Below are positions 1 to 9,436 of a stretch of 64,000 bases of DNA, one piece after another. The translations under genes were made by a program, and so were the position numbers. Source of the DNA: an uncultured Fulvivirga sp. (GTDB lineage Bacteria; Bacteroidota; Bacteroidia; Cytophagales; Cyclobacteriaceae). The notes beneath the pieces are model-generated. The model had not been told where the DNA came from. It did not search any database and saw only the letters and a program-made list of their open reading frames with translations. The stretch is from assembly GCA_947500555.1 (NCBI GenBank), contig CANMSE010000001.1, forward strand, positions 992,001 to 1,056,000. Reading direction: 5' to 3'. How positions within the stretch are numbered: the stretch's first letter is position 1; each line of letters starts with the position of its first letter.

Positions 1-365
1 TTAAAAACTTCAATGTGTCGGTGAAGGAAGTGGGAGATAAAATCATCTTCATGCGTAAGCTAAAGGAAGGAGGGAGTGAGCACAGCTTTGGTATTCACGT
101 AGCTCAACTGGCTGGAATGCCAAATAAAATAGTGATTCGTGCTAATGAGATCATGCACTTCCTTGAAAAGGATAAAAGTAAAAACGACACTGGAAAGAAA
201 TTAGAAGAAGTACCAAAGGCCAATTATCAGATGAATCTGTTCGAAGCAGACCCGCGCTTCAAAGAAGTCATGCAACTCATGGAGGTGCTTGACATCAATA
301 CTATTTCTCCTGTTGAGGCGCTGTTGAAGTTAAATGAGATTAAGGGGCTTTTGGATAAGAAATAG
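1..365 (+). CDS. mutS: DNA mismatch repair protein MutS, C-terminal part (5' truncated by window)
   Basis: KLKEGGSEHSFGIHVAQLAGMP is the MutS ATPase-domain C-terminal signature; open to window edge. Confidence 0.92.
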   Translation, partial: KNFNVSVKEVGDKIIFMRKLKEGGSEHSFGIHVAQLAGMPNKIVIRANEIMHFLEKDKSKNDTGKKLEEVPKANYQMNLFEADPRFKEVMQLMEVLDINTISPVEALLKLNEIKGLLDKK

Positions 366-417
366 TGGGTTCGATTATTCTTGATTTATACGATTGAATT
401 AATTCAACTATGTTCTT

Positions 418-507
418 GTCACATTTTGGCTTGTCAAAATGTATTCCTTTTGCTTAAATACATATTTTGACAAGCCTTCCGCCCCCTTTAGGCGGGTTCA
501 ATGTGAC
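418..507. repeat. Nested inverted repeats (structured intergenic element)
   Basis: GTCACATT(418-425)/AATGTGAC(500-507) enclose GGCTTGTCAAAATGTATT(428-445)/AATACATATTTTGACAAGCC(457-476) and CCGCC/GGCGG. Confidence 0.6.
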
Positions 508-576
508 GTTGATCTTATGCTTTATACCTTAAACTCGATGGAGTCATAGAATATTAAGTCAGGTTCCCTGCATCAA

Positions 577-2544
577 CTAGGGTAATTTTATTTCACCACT
601 TGCATTATTTTGAAAGGTGTTTGTGTCATTATTTTGAAAGGGATTAAATTTTCCAAGTCTTATAACTGCACCATAGCCAGCACTGTTACTTAAAGTATTG
701 TCTATGAATCGATAGTTATTATTGGGGCTTGGGTCGGAATCAGAACCACCATTTAAAACAATATTTGCCTTTTCAATTAAGAATGCATTTTGGCCACCAT
801 CACTAATTTGGCAGTTACTCATATCGTATCGTCCTGAAAGTTCTATTCCGTTCCATGATCCTGCACCTTCATTTATCCCTTTAAAAATGATTGGTAACTC
901 TGACGTACCGTTTGCTGTTAGTTTAGCAAAACTTACAATTAAACCGGTATTATCTGTAAATTCCATCACAACACCTGGGTCTATTTGTAAATCTCCTAAC
1001 ACTATAAGATTAGAGACATTATGATATGCGGCATCGTTGGCTAGAGGAAAGACCCTTCCGCCTTGAATAGTAGAGTTATCTCGTAATATCACAGCGTTTT
1101 CTGACCAGCTGTTATTAACATTTCTAATGTTTACAAAGCCCAATTGACTCGTTGGTATACTTAGGTCATAAAGGCTAATATTTTCGAAAGTGCTTGATTG
1201 TATATTCACCTGAGTACTAGGTGGAGATATAGGTGAAATATAAATACCATGTCCACTGCTATTTGTGATGTTGCTGCTAGACATATCCAGTACACCACCA
1301 ACATATACTGCTGTTTTTTCTGGAGTTGTAAAGCTTCCAGTATCGTGTATAGAGCTTCCAGCTCCTTGAATGGTTGCATTATTTAAAGTCAGATTATTAG
1401 TTGCTGCAACTCCCTTCCAGGGGACATCATTCCAACCTTCAATAATTGCATTGCTTAACTCAATTGAAGGTGCTACTATACCTGTATTTTCACTCAAATA
1501 AATGGTAGATCCAATTATTGAAACATTTCCGCCAGCTGTAAAACTTTTATCAAGCAAGTATTTTTTGCCTCCAAAAAGGAATAAACTTAGTGAACCATCC
1601 GTTATAGTCGAACCTTTTGTTGATATTTCTATATAGTCGTAGTTATCATCATTGGCAAATACTTTATTGGTCAATCCAATTAGGTTTATGGGAGCTTTTG
1701 CTGGGATGGAGTAGTTCGTAACTATAATTTGGCCTGAAGTAATATCTGGAGCTGCCGTTTCATGAAATAGTACACCAAGGGAGTTGCTTGCGTCTTCATT
1801 TTGTCTTATTTCTATAGTTCCACTTCCTAAACTTCCCTGATTGATCACAGTGATGGCAGCGGTTTCTGTTTGCCCTTCAAATAGTTGAGAACCTCCATGT
1901 AGAATTTCTAGACGTTCGGGTGAATTTATTACACCTCCATCTACAAGTACGCCTTTCCAAGAGTTTTCATTACTTGCACGAATTGTAGTAAACTGCTGAA
2001 CATCTAAAGTCCCTTTTACAATTAGTCCCGCAGTTTCTGCAAAGGCAATTTCAATGAACCCGCTGCTGGTACTTAAAGTAGTCTCTGACGATATAATTAG
2101 ATCTTGATTGACAATATAATCGGGGCCAGAGTCATTTATATCTTCTAGTAATAAAAAATTAGAGGTAAAAGAAGCTGCATTTAGTTCGATCCCTCCTTCT
2201 ACGGTCACTTGGACACCTGAGGTATTAATTCTATCTCCTGATCTTACTGAAAGTTCAAAACTGTAAAACCCTGTCCTTGGTGGTGTAAAGGTCACAATGG
2301 CCTCAGAAGTGCTACTGAGATTAATATTTTCAGTACCAAGATACTCCCATTCATACCTGAATCCTTCTGGACCTGTAGAAGCTGAACCGTCTAGAGTAAC
2401 CAACGTGAGAGGACTAACTGTCTGAGGCTCACCAGCATCGGCTGTTAAGAGAGTTGGAGCTATCGAGTCATCTTCATCATCACTGCAGCTACTGAATGCT
2501 AAAATTAGACTTAAAATGCAAAGGTAAATAGGTTTCGTTTTCAT
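577..2544 (-). CDS. Lipoprotein with PKD-like N-terminal domain and right-handed beta-helix-like repeats
   Basis: Signal peptide and lipobox (LAFSSCSDD); PKD-like DAGEPQTVSPLTLVTLDGSAS; repeated beta-helix-like segments. Confidence 0.6.
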   Translation of the reverse strand: MKTKPIYLCILSLILAFSSCSDDEDDSIAPTLLTADAGEPQTVSPLTLVTLDGSASTGPEGFRYEWEYLGTENINLSSTSEAIVTFTPPRTGFYSFELSVRSGDRINTSGVQVTVEGGIELNAASFTSNFLLLEDINDSGPDYIVNQDLIISSETTLSTSSGFIEIAFAETAGLIVKGTLDVQQFTTIRASNENSWKGVLVDGGVINSPERLEILHGGSQLFEGQTETAAITVINQGSLGSGTIEIRQNEDASNSLGVLFHETAAPDITSGQIIVTNYSIPAKAPINLIGLTNKVFANDDNYDYIEISTKGSTITDGSLSLFLFGGKKYLLDKSFTAGGNVSIIGSTIYLSENTGIVAPSIELSNAIIEGWNDVPWKGVAATNNLTLNNATIQGAGSSIHDTGSFTTPEKTAVYVGGVLDMSSSNITNSSGHGIYISPISPPSTQVNIQSSTFENISLYDLSIPTSQLGFVNIRNVNNSWSENAVILRDNSTIQGGRVFPLANDAAYHNVSNLIVLGDLQIDPGVVMEFTDNTGLIVSFAKLTANGTSELPIIFKGINEGAGSWNGIELSGRYDMSNCQISDGGQNAFLIEKANIVLNGGSDSDPSPNNNYRFIDNTLSNSAGYGAVIRLGKFNPFQNNDTNTFQNNASGEIKLP

Positions 2545-2680
2545 GGCTAAGTTATTTTTTGTCGTAAATAAACCATAAAAAGGTATCTTTAAGGGACGGA
2601 TTTTACCTGTTTACATTTCTTTTTTGTGAAGGGGCTGAATTCTTTTGTGAATGTATTCAGCTGATGACATTTATATAATC

Positions 2681-4774
2681 ATGAAATATTTCTACCTATT
2701 AACCATCCCAATTTTCCTATTTCAATCCATGTATGCTCAAGACTTTCAGGTTCAGCAGCAATTGGTTATTGACTCTTTAAGTCAAATAATAAGAGCTGAC
2801 AGAAGTGATACTACTAATGCCAATGCTTATTTGGGTCTAAGCGAAATATTGTATGTTAACAATTTAGATACAATGAAGATACTTTGTGAAAAGGCAAAAG
2901 CTATTGCAGAAGTCAATTTGCAGAAAAGTTCATTAACACCTCCCGAAACAAAGGCTTTTAAGGTAATTCTTTCGCAGTCACTTACCAATATTGGATATTA
3001 CTATGGCGAAATTGGCGACCTCGAAAAGCAGGAGGAAATGTACTTGAAAGGGTTAGATCTTATTAAAGAGGTTGGGAAAAAAATTGATATAGCGGCAACA
3101 TTGAACAATGTTGGGTATCTATATGGCCAACTAGGAGAAATTGAAAAACAAAAAAAATACTATCTCGAAAGTCTCAATATAAGAAAAGAGATAGAAGATG
3201 AGGAAGGTACTGCCTTGTCTTTATATAACCTTGGACTTTTGCTATATAACCAGGGAGATATCACGTTGGCTCTAGACCATCTGTTCGAAGCACTGAAAAT
3301 TCAAGAAAAGATTGACAAAAAGGATGATATAGCCTCTACATTAAACTCTTTAGGATATATATATGGTCAGCAAGGTGAAATAGAAAAGCAGAGGGATTTC
3401 TATTTGAAGAGCTTAGTGATTAGTGAGGAAACAAATAATAAGCCTGGTGTGGCCATTATTTACAATAATTTAGGAAGTATCTATAAGGAGCAGAATGAAT
3501 ACGACAGGGCGTTAGAATACTTTAATAATTGCCTAAGTCTGTCTGAAGAAATTGGCTTGATAAGAGGAGTATCAAACTCGCTAAATAATATAGGTACCAT
3601 TTATGAAGCGCAGGGTAAGATTCCAGTAGCTCTCGAGTATTTTCGAAGAAGTTTGCAAATAAGAGAAGATATCAATGACCATGTTGGAATCATCAATTCA
3701 TTGCTCTCAGTGGGGAGAATTCTATTTAAGCAGGGTGAAGTAAAGAAGGCAAATAATCGAGCCTTAGAAGCGCTTGAACTGTCGAAAAAAATTGGATTTA
3801 CTGATGAGATAAAGCTGTCTGCAGATTTGTTGCAAAAGACTTATAAATCGATGGGTAAATATAAAGAAGGTTGGGAAGCATATGAATTGCACATTAATAT
3901 GCGAGATAGTGTTAATAATATTGAAACGCAAAAAACTGCCATTGAACAAAGTCTCAAATATGAGTTTGAAAAGAAGGAGGCACTTGCAGCAGCAGCGCGT
4001 GAAAAGGAAGTAGTACTTGCCAAAGCTGAATCAAATAGACAAAAAATTATAATTTGGTCTGTGTCAATAGGCTTACTTTTGATTGTCATTTTTTCTTTAA
4101 TCATTTACAACAGATTGAAAGTTACCCGTAAACAGAAAATACTAATTGAGAAGAAAAATAAGGAGAATGAATTATTACTTGGTGAGATTCATCATAGGGT
4201 AAAGAATAATCTTCAAGTCATTTCAAGTTTATTAAGTCTTCAAGAAGCCAATATTACAGATGAAACGGCAAAGGCTGCCATTTTAGATGGAAAAGAAAGG
4301 GTGCACTCGATGGGCCTAATTCATAAAATGTTGTATCAGCAGAATGACTTTTCAGGTATCGATATGGGTGAATATATAAAAACTCTTGTGACCGGATTGC
4401 TAGATAGTTTTGGTAAAAATCCAGATCAATTTGAATTAAATTATGACATTGAAGATATTCATCTGGATGTCGATACTGCAATTCCTTTAGGTCTTATATT
4501 GAATGAACTTGTTGTGAATTCTCTCAAACATGCCTTTCAATCTATAGAAAATCCAAAAATCGGCCTGAAATTACATGAGAGAAATAATAAATTGATATTA
4601 GAAATTAGTGACAATGGCAAGGGAGATCTCGGTAAGGTTGAATCTTCAACATCTTTCGGAATGAAATTGGTAAAGTCCTTCTGTCGGCAATTAAACGGCA
4701 AGTTTTCTATGGAGCAAATGGATGGTCTATCAAGTAAAGTTGTTATTAATGATTACAAGATGATGTCTGTATGA
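2681..4774 (+). CDS. TPR-containing sensor histidine kinase (HisKA_2 type)
   Basis: Multiple TPRs, one TM, H-box LLGEIHHRVKNNLQVISSLLSLQ, HATPase motifs; start MKYFYLL preferred over the ORF-track start. Confidence 0.85.
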   Translation: MKYFYLLTIPIFLFQSMYAQDFQVQQQLVIDSLSQIIRADRSDTTNANAYLGLSEILYVNNLDTMKILCEKAKAIAEVNLQKSSLTPPETKAFKVILSQSLTNIGYYYGEIGDLEKQEEMYLKGLDLIKEVGKKIDIAATLNNVGYLYGQLGEIEKQKKYYLESLNIRKEIEDEEGTALSLYNLGLLLYNQGDITLALDHLFEALKIQEKIDKKDDIASTLNSLGYIYGQQGEIEKQRDFYLKSLVISEETNNKPGVAIIYNNLGSIYKEQNEYDRALEYFNNCLSLSEEIGLIRGVSNSLNNIGTIYEAQGKIPVALEYFRRSLQIREDINDHVGIINSLLSVGRILFKQGEVKKANNRALEALELSKKIGFTDEIKLSADLLQKTYKSMGKYKEGWEAYELHINMRDSVNNIETQKTAIEQSLKYEFEKKEALAAAAREKEVVLAKAESNRQKIIIWSVSIGLLLIVIFSLIIYNRLKVTRKQKILIEKKNKENELLLGEIHHRVKNNLQVISSLLSLQEANITDETAKAAILDGKERVHSMGLIHKMLYQQNDFSGIDMGEYIKTLVTGLLDSFGKNPDQFELNYDIEDIHLDVDTAIPLGLILNELVVNSLKHAFQSIENPKIGLKLHERNNKLILEISDNGKGDLGKVESSTSFGMKLVKSFCRQLNGKFSMEQMDGLSSKVVINDYKMMSV

Positions 4775-5481
4775 ATATTTTGATTGTAGAGGATGAAGTA
4801 ATTGTTGCAGAAGACTTAGCAAATGATCTAAAAAACATGGGGTTTGAAGTTGTGGATATTGCAATTTCAAGTGAAGAGTGCTTTTTATCTTTTGAGAAAA
4901 AGCGTCCCGATGTTATTCTTATGGATATAAGGATAAAGGGAGATATCAACGGTATTGAATTAGCGAATCGCCTTCGTGAAAAATCAGAAATACCTATAAT
5001 TTATTTAACTTCTAACACAGATCCAGCTACCATAAAAGAAGCTATCGAAAGTAGGCCGCAAGCTTTCATTTCTAAACCATACAATAGAAAAGATTTAAAG
5101 GCAGCGCTGGAACTTGCTTTTATGAAGCATAATGAAGCTCAATTGGAAAGATTTACAGGACAACCTTTAGATTCTTCTGTCTTTGTCAAGGATGGTGATT
5201 TTTATAAACGATTGAATCTAAGTGAGATTCTTTATATCGAAGCATCCGGAAGTTACTGCAATGTTTTTACATCAAAAAAAACATATGTTTTATCCTTTAA
5301 CTTGCACAGTTTTGAAGGTAAAATTATGAATTCAAGTTTCGTTAGAATCCATAGATCTTATATCGTAAATGTAAATAACATAGAAGGGTTAGGACATAAT
5401 ACAGTAGTTATTAACGATAAAGAGTTTCCCATAAGCCTTTCTTACAGGGAAGAAGTTGTAAAACTCTTTCATAAACTTTAA
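4771..5481 (+). CDS. Response regulator, REC-LytTR
   Basis: REC (IVEDEVIVAEDLA, DVILMDIRI) plus LytTR (ILYIEASGSYCNVFT, FVRIHRSYIVNV); overlaps upstream kinase. Confidence 0.88.
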   Translation: MNILIVEDEVIVAEDLANDLKNMGFEVVDIAISSEECFLSFEKKRPDVILMDIRIKGDINGIELANRLREKSEIPIIYLTSNTDPATIKEAIESRPQAFISKPYNRKDLKAALELAFMKHNEAQLERFTGQPLDSSVFVKDGDFYKRLNLSEILYIEASGSYCNVFTSKKTYVLSFNLHSFEGKIMNSSFVRIHRSYIVNVNNIEGLGHNTVVINDKEFPISLSYREEVVKLFHKL

Positions 5482-5540
5482 TTATTACTAAGGACTGTAG
5501 TCAGAAGCAGATAATTAACACTTCTCCTGCAACAATTTAT

Positions 5541-5548
5541 TACCTTTG
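5541..5548 (+). promoter_or_regulatory. Bacteroidota-type -7 element TACCTTTG
   Basis: Exact TAnnTTTG upstream of the desaturase ATG. Confidence 0.45.
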
Positions 5549-5573
5549 CAACTCATTTGAACATCACTGAATT

Positions 5574-6500
5574 ATGGCAGAAACTGTAATTTTAGAAAAA
5601 AGAAGAAAACCTATTCTTAAGCAGGAGATCGCTTTCACAATAGTACATCTCATACCTTTGGCAGCAATCTGGACGGGAGCTACTATCTATGATTGGGCCA
5701 TATGCATCTTTCTATACTTCTTTCGTATGTTCTGGATAACGGGTGGTTACCATCGTTATTTTGCTCACAAAACTTATAAAACCTCTCGATGGTTTCAGTT
5801 TATCATCGCTTTTATGGCACAGACCTCAGCGCAAAAAGGAGCATTATGGTGGGCTGCTCATCACCGCCATCATCATCGTCATAGCGATACGCCAAAAGAT
5901 CCGCACTCCATGAAACTCTACGGGTTTTGGTACTCGCATGTAGGGTGGATTATAGGTCCTGATTATAAAGAAACGGATTTCAAAACAATCGGAGATTATG
6001 CTAAATACCCCGAGCTCGTTTGGCTCAATAAACATTATCTAGTACCTCCGACTACGCTGGCACTTGTGGTTATGGCACTAGGAGGATATTTCAATGGAGG
6101 TAGTGTCTTATTAATGTTTAGTTCTTATGGCTTTTCTGCACTTTTTATTGGATTCTTCTTAAGTACGGTTTTAACTTATCATGGGACGTTTACTATCAAC
6201 TCTATCATGCATAAGTTTGGAAGTCAACGTTATGAGTCTGGTGACGAGTCTAAAAACAGCCTCTGGTTGGCTCTTTTGACATTAGGTGAAGGATGGCATA
6301 ATAATCACCACTATTATGAGTCAGCCGCCAGGCAAGGATTTTTCTGGTGGGAGATTGACATTACGTTCTATATTCTAAAAGTATTCAGCTGGGTAGGTTT
6401 GATTTGGGACCTGCGAGGTGTTCCAAAACACATCAAGTATTCTAAAAATAAGGAACAGGCCAAGCAGATGGCGGCTGAAATGAAAAAGGAGGCAGCCTGA
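5574..6500 (+). CDS. Acyl-CoA (delta-9-type) fatty acid desaturase
   Basis: Histidine boxes HRYFAHK, HRHHHRHSD, EGWHNNHHYY. Confidence 0.88.
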   Translation: MAETVILEKRRKPILKQEIAFTIVHLIPLAAIWTGATIYDWAICIFLYFFRMFWITGGYHRYFAHKTYKTSRWFQFIIAFMAQTSAQKGALWWAAHHRHHHRHSDTPKDPHSMKLYGFWYSHVGWIIGPDYKETDFKTIGDYAKYPELVWLNKHYLVPPTTLALVVMALGGYFNGGSVLLMFSSYGFSALFIGFFLSTVLTYHGTFTINSIMHKFGSQRYESGDESKNSLWLALLTLGEGWHNNHHYYESAARQGFFWWEIDITFYILKVFSWVGLIWDLRGVPKHIKYSKNKEQAKQMAAEMKKEAA

Positions 6501-6574
6501 TAAATCATCATTTACTCTTCTGGTTACAATTTTGTATCTTACTCCATTCAGAAGTATAAAATTAGATTCTTACG

Positions 6575-7180
6575 TTGGCCAAAGGTTTACCTTTTCTTTT
6601 TACATTTTTTATTCTCCTAATTGGGGAATTACAGGCGCAGAAGGCCGCTTATAAAACGTACCCAAATGAAGTTCAAGAGTCGATACTGCACGCATTAAGC
6701 TTTTTTCCAGAGTTAGATGATTATTCCATTGAATTTAAGTTCAGAAAAAGTCTTAAAAATAGAGTAATGCAGGCTCAGCCCAAGATCAAGACTTTTTTTA
6801 GAAGTAAGGAAAAACGTCACTACAAAATAACTATGAGCAAAAATCTAGTGATGAAGGACACGACTATGACGTTAGATCAGCTCCCGCTTGAAATCTTAGT
6901 TGGGTGGTTTGCTCACGAATTAGGCCATATTATGGACTATAAAGATAGAAGTGCAGGTAACTTGTTAGGTTTTGCTATTAAGTACCTTACTTCCAAACCT
7001 TTTATTAAGCATTCCGAATTAAGGGCTGATGCGCTAGCGGCTGATAATGGCTGCGCAAAGCACCTTATAAGGACCAAGAAATTCATTCTTTTTGACTCTC
7101 GTTTTTCAAAAGAATACAAAGCTAAGATCAAAGAGCTGTACCCTTCGCCCGAAGAGATAACAGCAATGCTTCAGAAATAA
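6575..7180 (+). CDS. Putative secreted zinc metalloprotease-like protein
   Basis: Signal peptide; HELGH motif (WFAHELGHIMDY) with downstream HSELRADALA. Confidence 0.55.
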   Translation: MAKGLPFLFTFFILLIGELQAQKAAYKTYPNEVQESILHALSFFPELDDYSIEFKFRKSLKNRVMQAQPKIKTFFRSKEKRHYKITMSKNLVMKDTTMTLDQLPLEILVGWFAHELGHIMDYKDRSAGNLLGFAIKYLTSKPFIKHSELRADALAADNGCAKHLIRTKKFILFDSRFSKEYKAKIKELYPSPEEITAMLQK

Positions 7181-7199
7181 TTATTTTAACAGAATCATA

Positions 7200-7229
7200 T
7201 TGCAAATTAAAATGGCTTGTTTAAATTTG
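7200..7229 (+). promoter_or_regulatory. Bacteroidota-type promoter TTG-N19-TAAATTTG upstream of tRNA-Gly
   Basis: TTG 7200-7202 and TAnnTTTG 7222-7229 at canonical spacing. Confidence 0.5.
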
Positions 7230-7301
7230 CACCCACTTGAGGGAAACGTCCCTCTAAGAATTTTAAAAGCGATTCCGATATTATCGGGAAGCTAGTAATA
7301 A

Positions 7302-7377
7302 GCGAGAGTAGCTCAGCTGGTAGAGCGCAACCTTGCCAAGGTTGAGGTCGCGGGTTCGAACCCCGTCTCCCGCTCCA
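7302..7377 (+). tRNA. tRNA-Gly (GCC)
   Basis: Cloverleaf readable; anticodon loop TTGCCAA; GGTTCGAACCC T-arm; encoded CCA. Confidence 0.93.
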
Positions 7378-7381
7378 AAAG

Positions 7382-7402
7382 GCCTGCGAAAGCAGGCTTT
7401 CT
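7382..7402 (+). terminator. Hairpin after tRNA-Gly
   Basis: GCCTGC-GAAA-GCAGGC followed by TTTCTT. Confidence 0.6.
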
Positions 7403-7456
7403 TATTGAAAGCACTAAACTACACTATGTAGTTTACGCCTGCCTTTTGGCAGATAA

Positions 7457-7541
7457 GCCCGGGTGGTGGAATTGGTAGACACGCAGGACTTAAAATCCTG
7501 TGGGCATTGCGCCCGTGCGGGTTCAAGTCCCGCCCCGGGTA
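7457..7541 (+). tRNA. tRNA-Leu (TAA)
   Basis: Class II tRNA with long variable arm; anticodon loop CTTAAAA; acceptor GCCCGGG/CCCGGGT; CCA not encoded. Confidence 0.93.
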
Positions 7542-7543
7542 CG

Positions 7544-7575
7544 AAACCTCGACATGATTGTCGAGGTTTTGTTTT
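7544..7575 (+). terminator. Rho-independent terminator after tRNA-Leu
   Basis: AAACCTCGACA-TGAT-TGTCGAGGTTTTGTTTT. Confidence 0.8.
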
Positions 7576-7578
7576 ACT

Positions 7579-7881
7579 ATGGCAGCAGTATATATTTTAT
7601 ATTCTCAACAAGCAAACAAGTTTTATACTGGGAGTTGTCTCGATTTAGATATACGTCTGAAAGAGCATCGCGATAAAAATTATAAGCAAAGCTTTACTTC
7701 TAGATACGAGGATTGGGAGTTGTACTTAGTGATTGATGACTTAAGTTATAATCAGGCTCGAGCTGTTGAAAATCATATTAAGAAAATGAAGAGCTCCACT
7801 TATATTCAAAACTTGCTTAAACACGAGGAAATGATAGGGAGATTGAAGGTAAAATATCAAGGTGCGGGTTCATCCCGATAG
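7579..7881 (+). CDS. Small GIY-YIG nuclease-like protein
   Basis: MAAVYILYSQQANKFYTGSCLDLDIRLKEH, GIY-YIG fold signature; ATG 7579 directly after the tRNA-Leu terminator. Confidence 0.8.
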   Translation: MAAVYILYSQQANKFYTGSCLDLDIRLKEHRDKNYKQSFTSRYEDWELYLVIDDLSYNQARAVENHIKKMKSSTYIQNLLKHEEMIGRLKVKYQGAGSSR

Positions 7882-7940
7882 CTATCGGGTCCCGCCCCGG
7901 GTACGAAACCTCGACATAATTGTCGAGGTTTTGTTTTACT
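7864..7940 (+). repeat. Second copy of tRNA-Leu 3' end plus terminator hairpin, interrupted by a 16-bp palindrome
   Basis: GCGGGTTCA...TCCCGCCCCGGGTACGAAACCTCGACATAATTGTCGAGGTTTTGTTTTACT repeats about 7518-7578 with substitutions. Confidence 0.85.
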
Positions 7941-8021
7941 ATGGCAGCAGTATATATTTTGTATTCTCAACAAGCGAACAAGTTTTATACTGGTAGCTGT
8001 CTCGATTTAGACAGCTTCTAA
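7941..8021 (+). pseudogene. Truncated second copy of the GIY-YIG gene 5' end
   Basis: MAAVYILYSQQANKFYTGSCLDLDSF*, near-identical to the first 24 codons of the 7579 gene and then stops. Confidence 0.8.
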
Positions 8022-8029
8022 TATGACCC

Positions 8030-9109
8030 CTAAGCCCTGCCTAATTGACGAAGCATTTTTACATGGCTCCAAAGAGCCGCGGCAAATGTTTTGTTAACCG
8101 CATAGGGCAAGTCGAATTCCCTGGCAGTTCTTTCCACTATTTTTGATAAGGTTTGATAATGAACGTGGCAAACATTCGGTAGCAAATGGTGCTCAATCTG
8201 ATAATTAAGACCCCCAATGAGCCATGAAAAGATTTTACTTCGAGCAGCGTAATTACTCGTGGTGGCCAGCTGATGCGCTGCCCATTCGTTGGGTATAAGG
8301 CCATTTTCATCTGGTTGTGGAAATGTCGTATTCGGCAATATGTGGGCGGTCTGAAAAACGATGCTTATGCAGAGTCCGGTTACAAAATGCATGCTCAAAA
8401 AAGCCAGAATAATAATCCAGGCAGGTAGCGGCACCATAATCAATGGCAAAACCAATGCATAGGAATAATAAAGCATCTTCCAACCGGCAATTTTTAAAAG
8501 TTGTTTTTTGAATTCACCCTCCTTATTAAAAAAGCCCATTTCTTTGTAACGATTAGCTCTGACAAAATCCTTCGTAGTAATCCATGATAGGGTAGAAAGC
8601 CCGTAGAATAACCAAATGTAGATGTGCTGAAAACGATGGATCCAATAGCGCTTAGCATGAGGAGAAAAACGTAAAAAAATCGGGGCATTAATATCATCGT
8701 CCCCTTCGTCAATATTGGTATAGGTATGGTGTAGCACGTTATGCTGAATCCTCCAAACACTGGCATTGGCCCCAATGAGATTCATGGTGTAGCCCATGTA
8801 CTTATTGATCTTACGGCTTCTTGAATAAGAACCATGTATGGCATCGTGCATAACACCCATGCCCACACCAGCCATGCCAAGACCGCTGGTTATGTACAAA
8901 GCAAATAATAACAGAGGATTTGCAATGATTCCTGTACTAATAATAATAAGAGGACCAAAGAATATGGATAACATGAAAATAGTTTTGATCACCATAAGTC
9001 TGTTACCGTACTTGCTTTTATTTGTCTTTTTGAAATAATCATCTACCCTTTTTCGTAAGGTATTCGCAAAGTCAGCTTGGTCAGTTTTTACAAATTTTAA
9101 GTTTTTCAT
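8030..9109 (-). CDS. Membrane fatty acid desaturase (acyl-lipid / front-end type)
   Basis: HDAIHG, HNVLHHTYTN, QIEHHLLPN histidine boxes. Confidence 0.85.
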   Translation of the reverse strand: MKNLKFVKTDQADFANTLRKRVDDYFKKTNKSKYGNRLMVIKTIFMLSIFFGPLIIISTGIIANPLLLFALYITSGLGMAGVGMGVMHDAIHGSYSRSRKINKYMGYTMNLIGANASVWRIQHNVLHHTYTNIDEGDDDINAPIFLRFSPHAKRYWIHRFQHIYIWLFYGLSTLSWITTKDFVRANRYKEMGFFNKEGEFKKQLLKIAGWKMLYYSYALVLPLIMVPLPAWIIILAFLSMHFVTGLCISIVFQTAHILPNTTFPQPDENGLIPNEWAAHQLATTSNYAARSKIFSWLIGGLNYQIEHHLLPNVCHVHYQTLSKIVERTAREFDLPYAVNKTFAAALWSHVKMLRQLGRA

Positions 9110-9164
9110 AGTATATTCTTTTGCACCCTGTTCACCATATCTTCCCGACTATGTATAGGCACGT

Positions 9165-9392
9165 TCAATAGGTTTGTAGTTCGGCAAAGAGCAATTCTAA
9201 TTCTTTCCTGCTTTTATTGAGTTTAAGAGAAAGCTTTTCAAGCATGCCTTCTCTTTTCCCTTCTTTAAACTCGAAATCCATATCGCATAGATTGGAAAAC
9301 CTTTGTTTAAGCATGACTTTTTGTTCTCTCCAACTTCTTGTTATTTCCATTTTTAATTCAATGCTAGTTCTATGAGCTATCAGGCTTTTCAA
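9165..9392 (-). CDS. Divergent CsbD-like small stress protein
   Basis: SWREQKVMLKQRFSNLCDMDFEFKEGKREGMLEKLSLKLNKSRKELE matches the W..QK..LKQ.f..L.d.D..f.EGK...ml..l...l.ks pattern. Confidence 0.5.
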   Translation of the reverse strand: MKSLIAHRTSIELKMEITRSWREQKVMLKQRFSNLCDMDFEFKEGKREGMLEKLSLKLNKSRKELELLFAELQTY

Positions 9393-9436
9393 ACCAAGGT
9401 TGTTTATTTTGTAAGTAATAAGTCGTATTGTTTCAA

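Noticed and set aside
3841-4104. 87-aa ORF on - strand
   Set aside because: Antisense to the TPR histidine kinase; no independent support.
7302-7377. Apparent A-C mismatch in the tRNA-Gly acceptor stem (GCGAGAG/CTCCCGC)
   Set aside because: To my recollection a similar stem occurs in other Bacteroidota tRNA-Gly genes, and the rest of the cloverleaf is intact; not treated as degenerate.
7463-7648. 61-aa ORF on + strand
   Set aside because: Overlaps tRNA-Leu and its terminator; the tRNA explains the sequence.
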